Of a stretch of DNA of 33,604 nucleotides, positions 21,892 to 28,800 are shown one piece after another; position 1 is the stretch's first letter; every line of letters begins with the position of its first letter. Position numbers and translations under genes: made by a program. Origin of the DNA: 2-01-FULL-49-10 sp041652335 (lineage in GTDB: Bacteria > Patescibacteriota > Kazan-3B-28 > UBA10110); NCBI GenBank assembly GCA_041652335.1, contig JBAZHL010000004.1, forward strand, positions 1-33,604, read 5' to 3'. Under the pieces are notes generated by a model. The model saw only the letters and a program-made list of their open reading frames with translations, was not told where the DNA came from and did not search any database.

Positions 21892-22434
21892 ATGCAACAC
21901 CCGGTGCTACTGGTCGTCCTGATTCTGTTGATGATTGGTCTTGTGCTCGAGGCCCTCTGGTTTATCTCTACACTTCAATCGATCGCTGGCGGGGCGCCGT
22001 TTATCTCACTTAGCAAAAAACGAGCCAGGGAGGCCTGGGCGGCAGTTAGTCTGCGTCCAGGTGAGATCGTTTACGAACTTGGTTGTGGCGACGCTCGCCA
22101 TCTGATCTACGCTTGTCGTCAATATATGGTAACCGGCATCGGCATCGATATTTCCTGGTGGCCACTATTTTGGGCTTGGGTCAGAGTTAATCTAAGCGGT
22201 ATGGGCAGGAGGGTTCGATTAGTTTGGCGCAATGTCCATAATGTTGATCTGTCTAATGCGGATGTGGTCTATATGTATCTGGGTCAAAAACTCTCTGATT
22301 CTCTGCGGGATAAATTTAGAAAAGAGTTAAAACCGGGCTCTCGGATTATCTCGGCTCAGTTTCCGTTAACCGATTGGTATCCAGCGACCGTGGTCGGTGA
22401 CCAAAAACACCCCATCTACATCTACCAGATTTAA
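21892..22434 (+). CDS. membrane-anchored class I SAM-dependent methyltransferase
   Basis: A single N-terminal membrane segment (about 4-28) anchors a Rossmann-fold domain. Motif I is IVYELGCGDARH (59-70), the SAM-binding glycine loop, and the acidic end of strand 2 is in GIGIDIS (about 82-88). A VxxNVHNVDLSNADVVYMYL segment (about 111-130) matches motifs for strands 3 and 4. At 180 residues it is a minimal enzyme. The family acting on membrane or lipid substrates is plausible, but the acceptor is unknown. The message seems leaderless. Its stop is 26 bases from the next gene, whose -10 box overlaps the end of this one. Confidence 0.82.
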   Translation: MQHPVLLVVLILLMIGLVLEALWFISTLQSIAGGAPFISLSKKRAREAWAAVSLRPGEIVYELGCGDARHLIYACRQYMVTGIGIDISWWPLFWAWVRVNLSGMGRRVRLVWRNVHNVDLSNADVVYMYLGQKLSDSLRDKFRKELKPGSRIISAQFPLTDWYPATVVGDQKHPIYIYQI

Positions 22435-22436
22435 AG

Positions 22437-22442
22437 TATAAT
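22437..22442 (+). promoter_or_regulatory. -10 box upstream of the CdaA-like gene
   Basis: TATAAT at 22437-22442 gives a start near 22449 and a leader of about 12 bases before the ATG at 22461. No ribosome binding site is visible in that leader. Confidence 0.5.
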
Positions 22443-22460
22443 AACTGCGTAACTATTTTT

Positions 22461-23294
22461 ATGTTAACGGAGTCGATCACCGGATATTTTGTTGACGGCT
22501 ACCGCTTGCTAATGGAGCACGCGCAGCTTTCGGTTGATAACTTAGCCTCAGTTTTTAATTTGGTAACCGTCTTAGATATTCTCTTGGTTTTAGGAATTGT
22601 CAGCTGGCTCTGGATTAAGATCCGTCACACAGCGCTGGCTCGCGCGATTCCTAATTTTGTTATTCTGCTGTTGATCTTTGTTATCAGCAAGATGTTGGGA
22701 TTAGTGGCGGTTTCGATCCTATCGTTAGCTTTAATGGTAGTTTTGTTGGTCGCGGCTATTTTAATTTATAGTCCAGATCTGCAGAAGGTCGTTGAGGGGG
22801 CGTTTATTAGCCAACGAACTGTTGGTCGTATTAAAACCTTAAGCGATGCAGACGTTAACGAGTTTATTAGGGATCTGTCCGATACCATCGGCGCATTAGC
22901 CAAACTGCAGATACCATCACTGATCGTAGTTAGGGTGACTAAACCGGTGAGTCGATTGATCGAACAGGGGACATCACTGCACACTCCGTTTAATCGAGAT
23001 TTTGTAATTGATACCTTTTCCCATCGATCCAAGTTATCTTCGGGCGCGATGATTGTGGACCGGGGGCTAATTGTAGCGGCTGGATCTACCTTAACCGTGG
23101 CTTCGCCCAAACGGTTTCCATTTACCTTAGATAATCCGGCTATTCGTCAGGCCGCTACTCACTGGGAAGCGCTGGCCATTATCACCAGCAAAAATACCGA
23201 TACTGTATCGTTGCTCCACAAAAATAACACTTACGCCAAGTTGGCGACTGGGAGTTTAGAGCGAGTGCTTAAAAGCATTTTGCTGGCTAAGTAA
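22461..23294 (+). CDS. cdaA: CdaA-like diadenylate cyclase homologue, catalytic motifs replaced
   Basis: CdaA makes cyclic di-AMP at the membrane and is regulated by CdaR. The family layout is kept: three membrane segments (about 33-51, 62-80, 83-103), the LxLxPDLQKVVE linker (about 101-112), and a DAC/DisA_N-like domain (about 140-265) with SLIVVRVT, LIEQGTSLHTPFN and LIVAAGSTL. However, the DGA motif, in family context SPLHDGA, is here SKLSSGA (190-196), with Ser194 in place of the catalytic Asp. The RHR motif (GTRHRAA) is AIRQAA (227-232). Both ATP/metal-binding motifs are therefore lost and the protein is probably inactive as a cyclase. The cdaR gene follows. A pseudoenzyme or a different nucleotide specificity are the alternatives. 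Confidence 0.78.
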   Translation: MLTESITGYFVDGYRLLMEHAQLSVDNLASVFNLVTVLDILLVLGIVSWLWIKIRHTALARAIPNFVILLLIFVISKMLGLVAVSILSLALMVVLLVAAILIYSPDLQKVVEGAFISQRTVGRIKTLSDADVNEFIRDLSDTIGALAKLQIPSLIVVRVTKPVSRLIEQGTSLHTPFNRDFVIDTFSHRSKLSSGAMIVDRGLIVAAGSTLTVASPKRFPFTLDNPAIRQAATHWEALAIITSKNTDTVSLLHKNNTYAKLATGSLERVLKSILLAK

Positions 23295-23300
23295 AACTTT

Positions 23301-23420
23301 GTCATTCCCGATCGGATTCTGCTGGAGGGCAGAAACTCCGGGTCGGGAATCTAAACAGAAAAATATATTATTTTCTGGATTCCCGCCTTCGCGGGAATGA
23401 CGTAGAAAGACGGGAATGAC
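23301..23420. repeat. dispersed palindromic repeat between cdaA-like and cdaR
   Basis: ATTCCCGA (23304-23311) pairs with TCGGGAAT (23343-23350), and ATTCCCGC (23379-23386) pairs with GCGGGAAT (23391-23398). GGGAATGACG is repeated at 23394-23403 and again as a fragment ending at 23420. The GTCATTCC...GGAATGAC ends match the element at 29801-29890. Repeats of this type are common intergenic elements in many bacteria. It separates two normally adjacent genes. Confidence 0.8.
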
Positions 23421-23426
23421 GAGAAG

Positions 23427-24623
23427 GTGAAATTAAGTTGGCAGACACAATTTGGTGCGTTAGTTGTGGTCGCTATGCTGTTGTGGTTAGCGGCCTTTGG
23501 CATTAGCTACCAATCTTTTAATATCGAGCTTCGTCCGGTGGTAACCAATTTGGCCGCTGGTTTAGCTTTATCGGATAACCCAGAGCCGATCACCGCGATG
23601 ATTCGGGCTCGAGTTGGCGCCGCCTATCGCTTAAAATCAAACGGCGTGGTCACGGCGGAATTTGATCTAAGTGCCGCAGTTAGTGAGGGCAGTTATCAGA
23701 TAAAACCCAATATCTCGGTTAATCTAAAAGATGCTTGGCTGGTTAATGCTCAGCCAGAGTCAATTAAAGTTAAATTAGTTCCGGCCGTCACCCGATCGGT
23801 TAGTCTTATCGCTGAGCCGATTGGCTTTCCGGCTACCGGCTTCTCGTTGGGTGATATTACTATTACGCCAGCTACTGTCGATATTACTGGGCCAGCTGGT
23901 GTAGTTGATGTTGTTAGCGAGGCCAAAGTTCCGGTAAATGTTAAGCGCAGAAACAGCAGTTTCACCGTTTTTGGTCGGCCCCAACTTGCAGATGTTGATG
24001 GTAACCCACTAACTAATGTTAGTTTTTCGCCGAATCAGGTTGGTGTGGCCGTTAATATCAAAGCTGGCGACAGCTTTAAAACCATTGGTTTAGTTCCCAG
24101 TTTTACTGGCGAATTATCTCCCGGTTATTGGGTGTCATACGTTGAGTTCGAACCGCCCACCTTAACCTTACGGGGGAGTGCCGAGAAATTGGCGGCGATT
24201 GATAGTCTATCTACTACCGCGGTCAAGCTCAATAACCGGTCAGCCGATTTTACCGATAAAGTCTCGGCTGAACTGCCTGCGGGAGTGGTATTGGTTTCGC
24301 CCAATTTGGTCAATGTTAAGGTTAAAGTGGCGATGTTATCCAACAATCGCACCCTGGCCCTGATCCCCAGTTATGCCAACATCACCGAGGGTTTGAGTGT
24401 CACCTCGGTTACCCCGCCTACGATCTCGGTAGTGTTGTCTGGCGCATCCGACCAGCTCTCTGGGTTGTCACGAGCCGATGTCTCGGTGGCGTTAGACTTG
24501 CGTGGGTTACTCTCTGGCTCTAATATGGTTAATCTGACCAAAGAGATGTTCCAAATGCCTGCGGGTGTAGAGGTGGTTAGTTTTACCCCCGAGGCCGTAG
24601 AGGTCAGCCTGACTAAGTCATAG
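23427..24623 (+). CDS. cdaR: CdaR-like YbbR-domain protein
   Basis: The 398-residue protein has a short cytoplasmic start, one membrane segment (about 9-27) and four extracytoplasmic YbbR repeats of about 85-90 residues (roughly 32-122, 125-210, 215-300, 305-396). Each ends in the typical VxPxTVxVxxxG-like or PEAVEVSL strand pattern, for example ITPATVDITGPA and FEPPTLTLRGSA. CdaR proteins regulate the CdaA cyclase and are usually encoded beside it, as here. The start is GTG 23427, next to a GAGAAGG; an internal ATG at 23475 would remove half the membrane segment. The downstream glmM seen in Firmicutes is absent from this window. Confidence 0.85.
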   Translation: MKLSWQTQFGALVVVAMLLWLAAFGISYQSFNIELRPVVTNLAAGLALSDNPEPITAMIRARVGAAYRLKSNGVVTAEFDLSAAVSEGSYQIKPNISVNLKDAWLVNAQPESIKVKLVPAVTRSVSLIAEPIGFPATGFSLGDITITPATVDITGPAGVVDVVSEAKVPVNVKRRNSSFTVFGRPQLADVDGNPLTNVSFSPNQVGVAVNIKAGDSFKTIGLVPSFTGELSPGYWVSYVEFEPPTLTLRGSAEKLAAIDSLSTTAVKLNNRSADFTDKVSAELPAGVVLVSPNLVNVKVKVAMLSNNRTLALIPSYANITEGLSVTSVTPPTISVVLSGASDQLSGLSRADVSVALDLRGLLSGSNMVNLTKEMFQMPAGVEVVSFTPEAVEVSLTKS

Positions 24624-24625
24624 CT

Positions 24626-26968
24626 ATGAAAGAATTAATCGTTTTAGACATCGAAACCACCGGGGTGGATTTTGTTCGCGATGATGTGATCGAGATCTCG
24701 GCGGTAAAGCTAAGGGGGAATGAGGTGGTTGATAAATTTACCACCTTAGTTAAGCCAACTATGGCCAAACTGGGACCAACTGTGGCTACGCTTACAAATA
24801 TTCAGCCAGCCGATTTAGAGGGTGCCCCTGTTCTGGCGGAAGTTAAAGATGGTCTGCTGACCTTTTGTGGGGAGCTCCCGATCGTTGGTCATAACATCAG
24901 TTTTGATGTTGATTTTCTAAAAGAAAAAGGCGTTAATCTGCCGGGAGATCGGTTAGACACATTAGAGCTGGCCTATACGCTGTTACCCAAGCTCCCGTTC
25001 TATAGTATGGAGTTCTTGTCGTATTACTACCAGTTTAAGGATCCGCCCTCTCATCGAGCGATGAATGATGTCTTGGCCACCGTGGAGTTGTATGATCTCT
25101 TGCTCTCTCAGGTTAATCAGATCCCCGCGGATATACGCCAACAGATCGATAAACTGATCGGCAAAACCAGTTGGGACTGGTCGTTTATCTTTACCGATAA
25201 TCTCGTCGCCTCTGGCACCTATCAGCCAAGAGTATTGCCCGTAGCAACGCCAGAGCCCGCCGAGCAGACGCTAATTAATGTAGCCGATCTCAGCGCTGGA
25301 TTTAATGTGTTTGAGCTATTGCCCAACGTTGATCAGCTTAGTTTTAATATTACGTTAGCCAAACAACTCCCCAAATCGATACTGGTAGTCGGCCCCAATG
25401 TTTTTGTTAAAACTAATTGGAGCGCTCGCGGTATCTCTCCTTATTTTTCGTCCACTTACCAGTTAGATCCAGAGCGATTCCAGTTCTTGTTAAATAAGCC
25501 CAGCTTAGATGCGCGGGAATTCAAGTTGCTGATCAAGATCTTATTACATGGTTTTTCGGACGGCGAATTTATCCCTGGCAAGATCTACCTTACCCGCCGG
25601 GACGAATTTTATCTCTTTGAACAGCGGTTAGCGCCGTTAACTTATCGGCCTCAGAATTTACCTGATCGGATGGTAACGGATTTTGCCAGTTGGGTTGAGC
25701 TATCGGAGGCGGGGATGATCGAGGCTGATCGAGTTGTGCTTATCCCTCAATGGATTGATCTGGATGAGTGGTGGGTTGAACATTCGACCAAATGGATGAC
25801 CATTGCGTATTTTAATGCCGTGGTGGCCAGCCGACGCGACTTCGTCCACGATTTTATCGCCGATCACAAATTAGCCGATCAGTTGTTTAAGAGTCTCAAT
25901 GAATTAAGCTCACATCTTACTATGACGGCTGGGCTTTTGGGTATGCTCTGGCAGGAGCACAGCAAAAATGGCGATGTGGTGGAGTGGGAGGAGCGATTCT
26001 TAACCACCAAAAACGGGGCAGCATTAAAAGATAATGTTACTGGTGTTATTGCCACTCTCTCCGATTATCAAACGGCCATCGCGGGTGCGGCGATTAGTTT
26101 TCCGGAGGTGGCGGAGCGGCAGATCAATCACACCGCCGAGTTAATTGGGTATTTAAACTGCATTATTAGTCCCGAACAGGCTTACAAAGTTTATATTGAT
26201 GGGCGGTCGGGTGGTTTTTCGCTCAGGATAATTAAACAACAGCCAGAAAATATCTGGCAGACTAAACTAAACGATCATCAGGTAGTTATCGTTAGCAATG
26301 GGGTTACGGTATCGGGCAATTCCAGCTTTATTAGTAGTACTTTGGGTGTACCCGAGCTGATCGAAGTCAAAACCTTGTCCAAGCCCGATGGTGAGAACAA
26401 AGATATGGTGTGGGTGGATGGTCTGCCCAACCCTAAGGCTGTGAACTATCAAAAATTGATCTTCCCATATCTTCGACGCCAGTTAGAAGGGGAGCCGGGT
26501 CACAACATCTTAGTACTACCGACTGCCCGGATGGTGGAGGAGTTCTTTAACGAATCGCAGCCGATCGTTAAGGCAGCCAATTTCCTCAGCTTTGATATTG
26601 CCGGTAATGAGGTGGTCTTGGGTGGCAAGTTAGCCTCTTGGGATCAATTCGCGCTGGTGGTCAGTCAACATCAGGCTCCCTATCTATTGGGGGTGGCCCC
26701 AGAGTTAGATCGAGTGATCTATACCAAACTGGCCTTTGACTCTCCGGGGATGACGCCCCAGTTATTGGCTATCGAGAAGTTTTCTAACAGCTTTATGGAT
26801 TACGGTCTACCTCGAGCAGTGGTAGCTTTTAAGATGGAACTGGCCAAATTGTACCCTAAGGTTAAAGAGGTATGGATGTTAGATAGCCGACTGATTACCC
26901 AAGACTGGGGTAGACCAGTTCGTAAGTCTATCGGTGGTTTCCGTCACGTCGACATTACTGCCGAATAA
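24626..26968 (+). CDS. DnaQ-like 3'-5' exonuclease fused to a degenerate DinG-type helicase
   Basis: Residues 1-165 are a DEDDh exonuclease: DIETTG (D8, E10), HNISFD (H89 to D94) and H143...D148, all present. The remaining 600 residues follow the length and end of DinG: KLAFDSPG...SNSFMDYGLPRAVVAFKMELAKLYPKVKEVWMLDSRLITQDWGRP near 705-765 corresponds to DinG's FxxYxLPxAVxxFKQGxGRLIR...LDxR...YG. But no Walker A (GxGKS/T), DEAH box or motif VI arginines are recognisable, and the KQGxGRLIR segment is KMELAKLYP. The helicase half is thus probably ATPase-dead, going further than Staphylococcus DinG, which keeps the fold and acts as an exonuclease. It starts two bases after cdaR. Confidence 0.8.
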   Translation: MKELIVLDIETTGVDFVRDDVIEISAVKLRGNEVVDKFTTLVKPTMAKLGPTVATLTNIQPADLEGAPVLAEVKDGLLTFCGELPIVGHNISFDVDFLKEKGVNLPGDRLDTLELAYTLLPKLPFYSMEFLSYYYQFKDPPSHRAMNDVLATVELYDLLLSQVNQIPADIRQQIDKLIGKTSWDWSFIFTDNLVASGTYQPRVLPVATPEPAEQTLINVADLSAGFNVFELLPNVDQLSFNITLAKQLPKSILVVGPNVFVKTNWSARGISPYFSSTYQLDPERFQFLLNKPSLDAREFKLLIKILLHGFSDGEFIPGKIYLTRRDEFYLFEQRLAPLTYRPQNLPDRMVTDFASWVELSEAGMIEADRVVLIPQWIDLDEWWVEHSTKWMTIAYFNAVVASRRDFVHDFIADHKLADQLFKSLNELSSHLTMTAGLLGMLWQEHSKNGDVVEWEERFLTTKNGAALKDNVTGVIATLSDYQTAIAGAAISFPEVAERQINHTAELIGYLNCIISPEQAYKVYIDGRSGGFSLRIIKQQPENIWQTKLNDHQVVIVSNGVTVSGNSSFISSTLGVPELIEVKTLSKPDGENKDMVWVDGLPNPKAVNYQKLIFPYLRRQLEGEPGHNILVLPTARMVEEFFNESQPIVKAANFLSFDIAGNEVVLGGKLASWDQFALVVSQHQAPYLLGVAPELDRVIYTKLAFDSPGMTPQLLAIEKFSNSFMDYGLPRAVVAFKMELAKLYPKVKEVWMLDSRLITQDWGRPVRKSIGGFRHVDITAE

Positions 26969-26975
26969 GAGTATT

Positions 26976-27059
26976 CCCCTCCTTTTTAAGGAGGGGAGGG
27001 GGGTGGTTAGGGTTAGTAAATCGAAAACCCCACCCAGCCTCCCCTTGAGAATGGGGAGG
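26976..27059. repeat. C/G-rich palindromic intergenic repeat
   Basis: CCCCTCCTT (26976-26984) pairs with AAGGAGGGG (26988-26996), and CCTCCCC (27038-27044) pairs with GGGGAGG (27053-27059). GGGTGG near 27001 is complementary to CCACCC near 27030. The form is that of a short composite palindromic repeat, as found between genes in many genomes. It follows the stop of the exonuclease gene but has no T-run after the hairpins. Confidence 0.75.
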
Positions 27060-27069
27060 TGGTTAAGTC

Positions 27070-27116
27070 TGTGGATAACCTGTGGATAAGTTGGGGGTAA
27101 ACCAACTTATCCCGGT
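27070..27116 (-). promoter_or_regulatory. two perfect DnaA boxes plus a partial third
   Basis: TTATCCACA, the consensus DnaA box, occurs on the minus strand at 27070-27078 and 27081-27089, an 11-base period that places both on the same helix face. TTATCCCGG at 27108-27116 is a partial box. An 11-bp inverted repeat (27084-27094 with 27102-27112) overlaps them. This could bind DnaA. It precedes the putative RNA promoter by about 55 bases, so regulation by DnaA is possible; a replication origin is less likely. Confidence 0.6.
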
Positions 27117-27168
27117 GTTAAACTATTCGCTCCAGAAGCCAAATTAACCCATATTCACCTTGATAGTA

Positions 27169-27197
27169 TTGACAGGGTGGTTTGTTTTGGGTATGAT
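27169..27197 (+). promoter_or_regulatory. near-consensus promoter of the putative RNA
   Basis: TTGACA (27169-27174), a 17-base spacer, and TATGAT (27192-27197) form the best sigma-70-type promoter in the window. The start is predicted near 27204. No start codon with a ribosome binding site follows within the transcript. Confidence 0.8.
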
Positions 27198-27203
27198 GTT
27201 GTA

Positions 27204-27551
27204 ATTTGGTGAACATTAAAAATTAGATACCGAGACAGTACGGGCAAGTGGGGCAGTTCTGTTAGCAGAAGTGAGTCACTTCCCCTTACTGTTCGATCGG
27301 GTGCCGATCACACCCTCGTTAAAACAAAAATAAAAACATTTTGCACCTTTGGACATAGTTAACATTAGGACCTTCCCGGTTTACCGGGGAACCATAAGGG
27401 CGGTTAGGGGAAAGCAACTTGTGATCGGAAAGTGGCTGTATCTTTAGCAGGTTATCTCTTATTGCTTCGGCGGTATTTGAGGCCAGCTAAGGGTTTAAAG
27501 GCTGGCAGCGTCAAATTTTTTGAAATTGTGGACGGTTTGCCAGCCTTTTTC
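27204..27551 (+). ncRNA. putative structured non-coding RNA, about 350 nt, unassigned family
   Basis: The unit runs from a near-consensus promoter to a strong terminator without a credible coding frame. Stems visible by eye are ACAGTA (27235-27240)/TACTGT enclosing a TTCTG/CAGAA hairpin, GATCGG (27295-27300)/CCGATC (27304-27309), TTCCCGG/CCGGGGAA around 27373-27392, AGC-ACTT/AAGT-GCT near 27413-27438, and GCCAGC (27482-27487)/GCTGGC (27501-27506). Segments between them are A-rich. I looked for RNase P, tmRNA, SRP and 6S signatures and found none. The length is like RNase P RNA or tmRNA, so a divergent member cannot be excluded. The downstream gene appears to have its own promoter. Confidence 0.6.
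27500..27550 (+). terminator. terminator of the putative RNA, with competing hairpin
   Basis: GGCTGGCA (27500-27507) pairs with TGCCAGCC (27538-27545), extended by CGTC (27509-27512)/GACG (27531-27534), and TTTTT follows. The GCTGGC strand can pair instead with GCCAGC at 27482-27487, an anti-terminator-like alternative. Confidence 0.88.
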
Positions 27552-27589
27552 TTATGCTAAAAATCAGCTTCCAGAGCAATAGTGATTCG

Positions 27590-27618
27590 TTGACGCCCAA
27601 GGTGGTTTCGGGTATATC
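27590..27618 (+). promoter_or_regulatory. probable promoter of the gene at 27699
   Basis: TTGACG (27590-27595), a 17-base spacer and TATATC (27613-27618). The start near 27625 leaves a leader of about 74 bases containing a GATGGA/TCCATC hairpin (around 27628-27654). Confidence 0.5.
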
Positions 27619-27698
27619 TAAGCCGTCGGATGGATATTGTGATATGTGGTCCATCAGCGTAGCGTGTTGACATGTTGTTAGTAATAGGAGGTGCCCAT

Positions 27699-28316
27699 AT
27701 GACAGATGGGTGTGATCCTTCAGTGGGTAAAAGCGATGTACAAGAAAGTGACCAACAGCCACCGTGGCCGTTCCTGTCGTTTACTCTCAAGGGGTGGCGG
27801 ATGGGGATAATCACTGTTCAGCGCAAGGGGGTTGCCTTAGAAACCGCTGCGGGTTTCATCAGTGCCGCCCAAGCGGCTGGAAGCATACCGCACCAGAGGA
27901 CTCGGGATGATTTGAGGAAATATTTCAAGGGCTTTGCTCACCGCAAGGAGTCGGCTCCGTTCAATCTCGTCAGGGTCTCACCGAGATATGAGTTGGGCTT
28001 CTCCGATCTTCCGACTACTGTCGACATTAAGAATAGGGCCGAGGGCCGCAGCCTGGAGTGTTGTTCGTTAAGAGACTGTGCGGCTTTGTTCTTGCAGATC
28101 CTGAGAGGGGGGGAGGGCCAGCCACCGATGATGGGGGATCTCTTTATGATCGTGAAGGGTGTTGTTAGCCCCGGCAGTGGCCGCTTGCTCACAGTTAATA
28201 TCCGGTGTGATGGCGATCAGCATGTATTTCGCACCTTTTGGGATAGACTAAATGACTATCATTGGGCAGGTGATAGCTGTTGGGGATTCTCCCTACCAAA
28301 ATTACCGCCCCAATAA
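27699..28316 (+). CDS. hypothetical protein, 205 aa, soluble
   Basis: I do not recognise this protein. The ATG at 27699 is chosen because TAGGAGG lies eight bases upstream; the frame opens 27 bases earlier, over that site. It has no signal peptide or membrane segment. An acidic, polar N-terminus (1-25) is followed by a mixed alpha/beta domain: PWPFLSFTLKGWRMGIITVQRKG (about 22-44), a helical RTRDDLRKYFKGFAHRKE, and a C-terminal stretch with CWGFSLPKLPPQ. Cysteines are scattered (CDP, LECCSLRDC, IRCDG, SCWGF) and not in a clear metal motif. It directly follows the putative RNA unit, so a functional link should be considered. Confidence 0.65.
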   Translation: MTDGCDPSVGKSDVQESDQQPPWPFLSFTLKGWRMGIITVQRKGVALETAAGFISAAQAAGSIPHQRTRDDLRKYFKGFAHRKESAPFNLVRVSPRYELGFSDLPTTVDIKNRAEGRSLECCSLRDCAALFLQILRGGEGQPPMMGDLFMIVKGVVSPGSGRLLTVNIRCDGDQHVFRTFWDRLNDYHWAGDSCWGFSLPKLPPQ

Positions 28317-28320
28317 GATC

Positions 28321-28348
28321 TTGACATCCGGGTTCATCGGGTTATCAT
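28321..28348 (+). promoter_or_regulatory. promoter-like site just before a terminator
   Basis: TTGACA (28321-28326), a 16-base spacer and TATCAT (28343-28348). The predicted start near 28355 is only about 40 bases before an intrinsic terminator, so it would yield a very short RNA. Confidence 0.45.
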
Positions 28349-28368
28349 GCTCTCGCTCGAACCCTCCC

Positions 28369-28398
28369 AGCCTGCGCGGCGACGCGTAGGCTTTTTTT
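28369..28398 (+). terminator. intrinsic terminator after the gene ending at 28316
   Basis: AGCCTGCG (28369-28376) pairs with CGC-GT-AGGCT (28383-28392, GT bulged), followed by seven Ts. It would end transcripts of the hypothetical gene and also any from the promoter-like site at 28321. Confidence 0.85.
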
Positions 28399-28420
28399 AC
28401 ATCTAATTCACTGAGTGGCC

Positions 28421-28426
28421 TATAAT
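28421..28426 (+). promoter_or_regulatory. -10 box giving a leaderless message
   Basis: A perfect TATAAT lies six bases before the ATG at 28433, so the predicted start coincides with the start codon. It would be the promoter of the membrane-protein/pheS transcript. Confidence 0.6.
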
Positions 28427-28432
28427 TAATTT

Positions 28433-28798
28433 ATGAGAGAGATGCCAAAAGTTTTTTGGGTGCTGCTTAGCGCCGCGGTAATCGCCGCGGTAGCGGTTGG
28501 CATTATTATTTATAAGTTTGATCCGTATAAATCCGGCACCTTAGTTTTTGCGTTGTTGTTTGTTAGTTGTTTTGTTTTTCTCTCTGGGCTAACTATCCCC
28601 GCAGCCTATTTTTATGATTTGAGGAGGGGATTGATCGAGCCGCATAATCTGTTTTGGGCGAGTGTTAAGCGAGGGTTAGTAATTGGTCTAACCCCAACTA
28701 TCATTCTGTTGTTGCAAACGCTACACGTCTTAACTTGGTGGAACGGTTTGTTGGTGCTGCTGATTGCTGTTATTGTAGATATGTATTTTAGAAAGTAG
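28433..28798 (+). CDS. small integral membrane protein upstream of pheS
   Basis: The 121-residue protein has four hydrophobic segments (about 7-26, 35-59, 80-97, 101-117) with an RRGLIEPHN cytoplasmic loop. I do not recognise the family by name. It probably shares a leaderless transcript with pheS, whose GTG start is two bases after this stop. The coupling may simply use this gene as a translated leader, since pheS lacks its own ribosome binding site. Confidence 0.7.
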   Translation: MREMPKVFWVLLSAAVIAAVAVGIIIYKFDPYKSGTLVFALLFVSCFVFLSGLTIPAAYFYDLRRGLIEPHNLFWASVKRGLVIGLTPTIILLLQTLHVLTWWNGLLVLLIAVIVDMYFRK

Positions 28799-28800
28799 GC

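Noticed and set aside
27070..27350. Replication origin (oriC)
   Set aside because: DnaA boxes and A-rich stretches are present, but flanking genes are co-oriented, dnaA and dnaN are not in view, and only two perfect boxes were found. Kept as DnaA boxes only.
27204..27551. RNase P RNA or tmRNA
   Set aside because: Length fits, but no GAGGAAAGUC-type or ACAGAA-type RNase P signature is visible, and no tRNA-like domain or tag frame for tmRNA. Not called, though a divergent form cannot be excluded without a covariance search.
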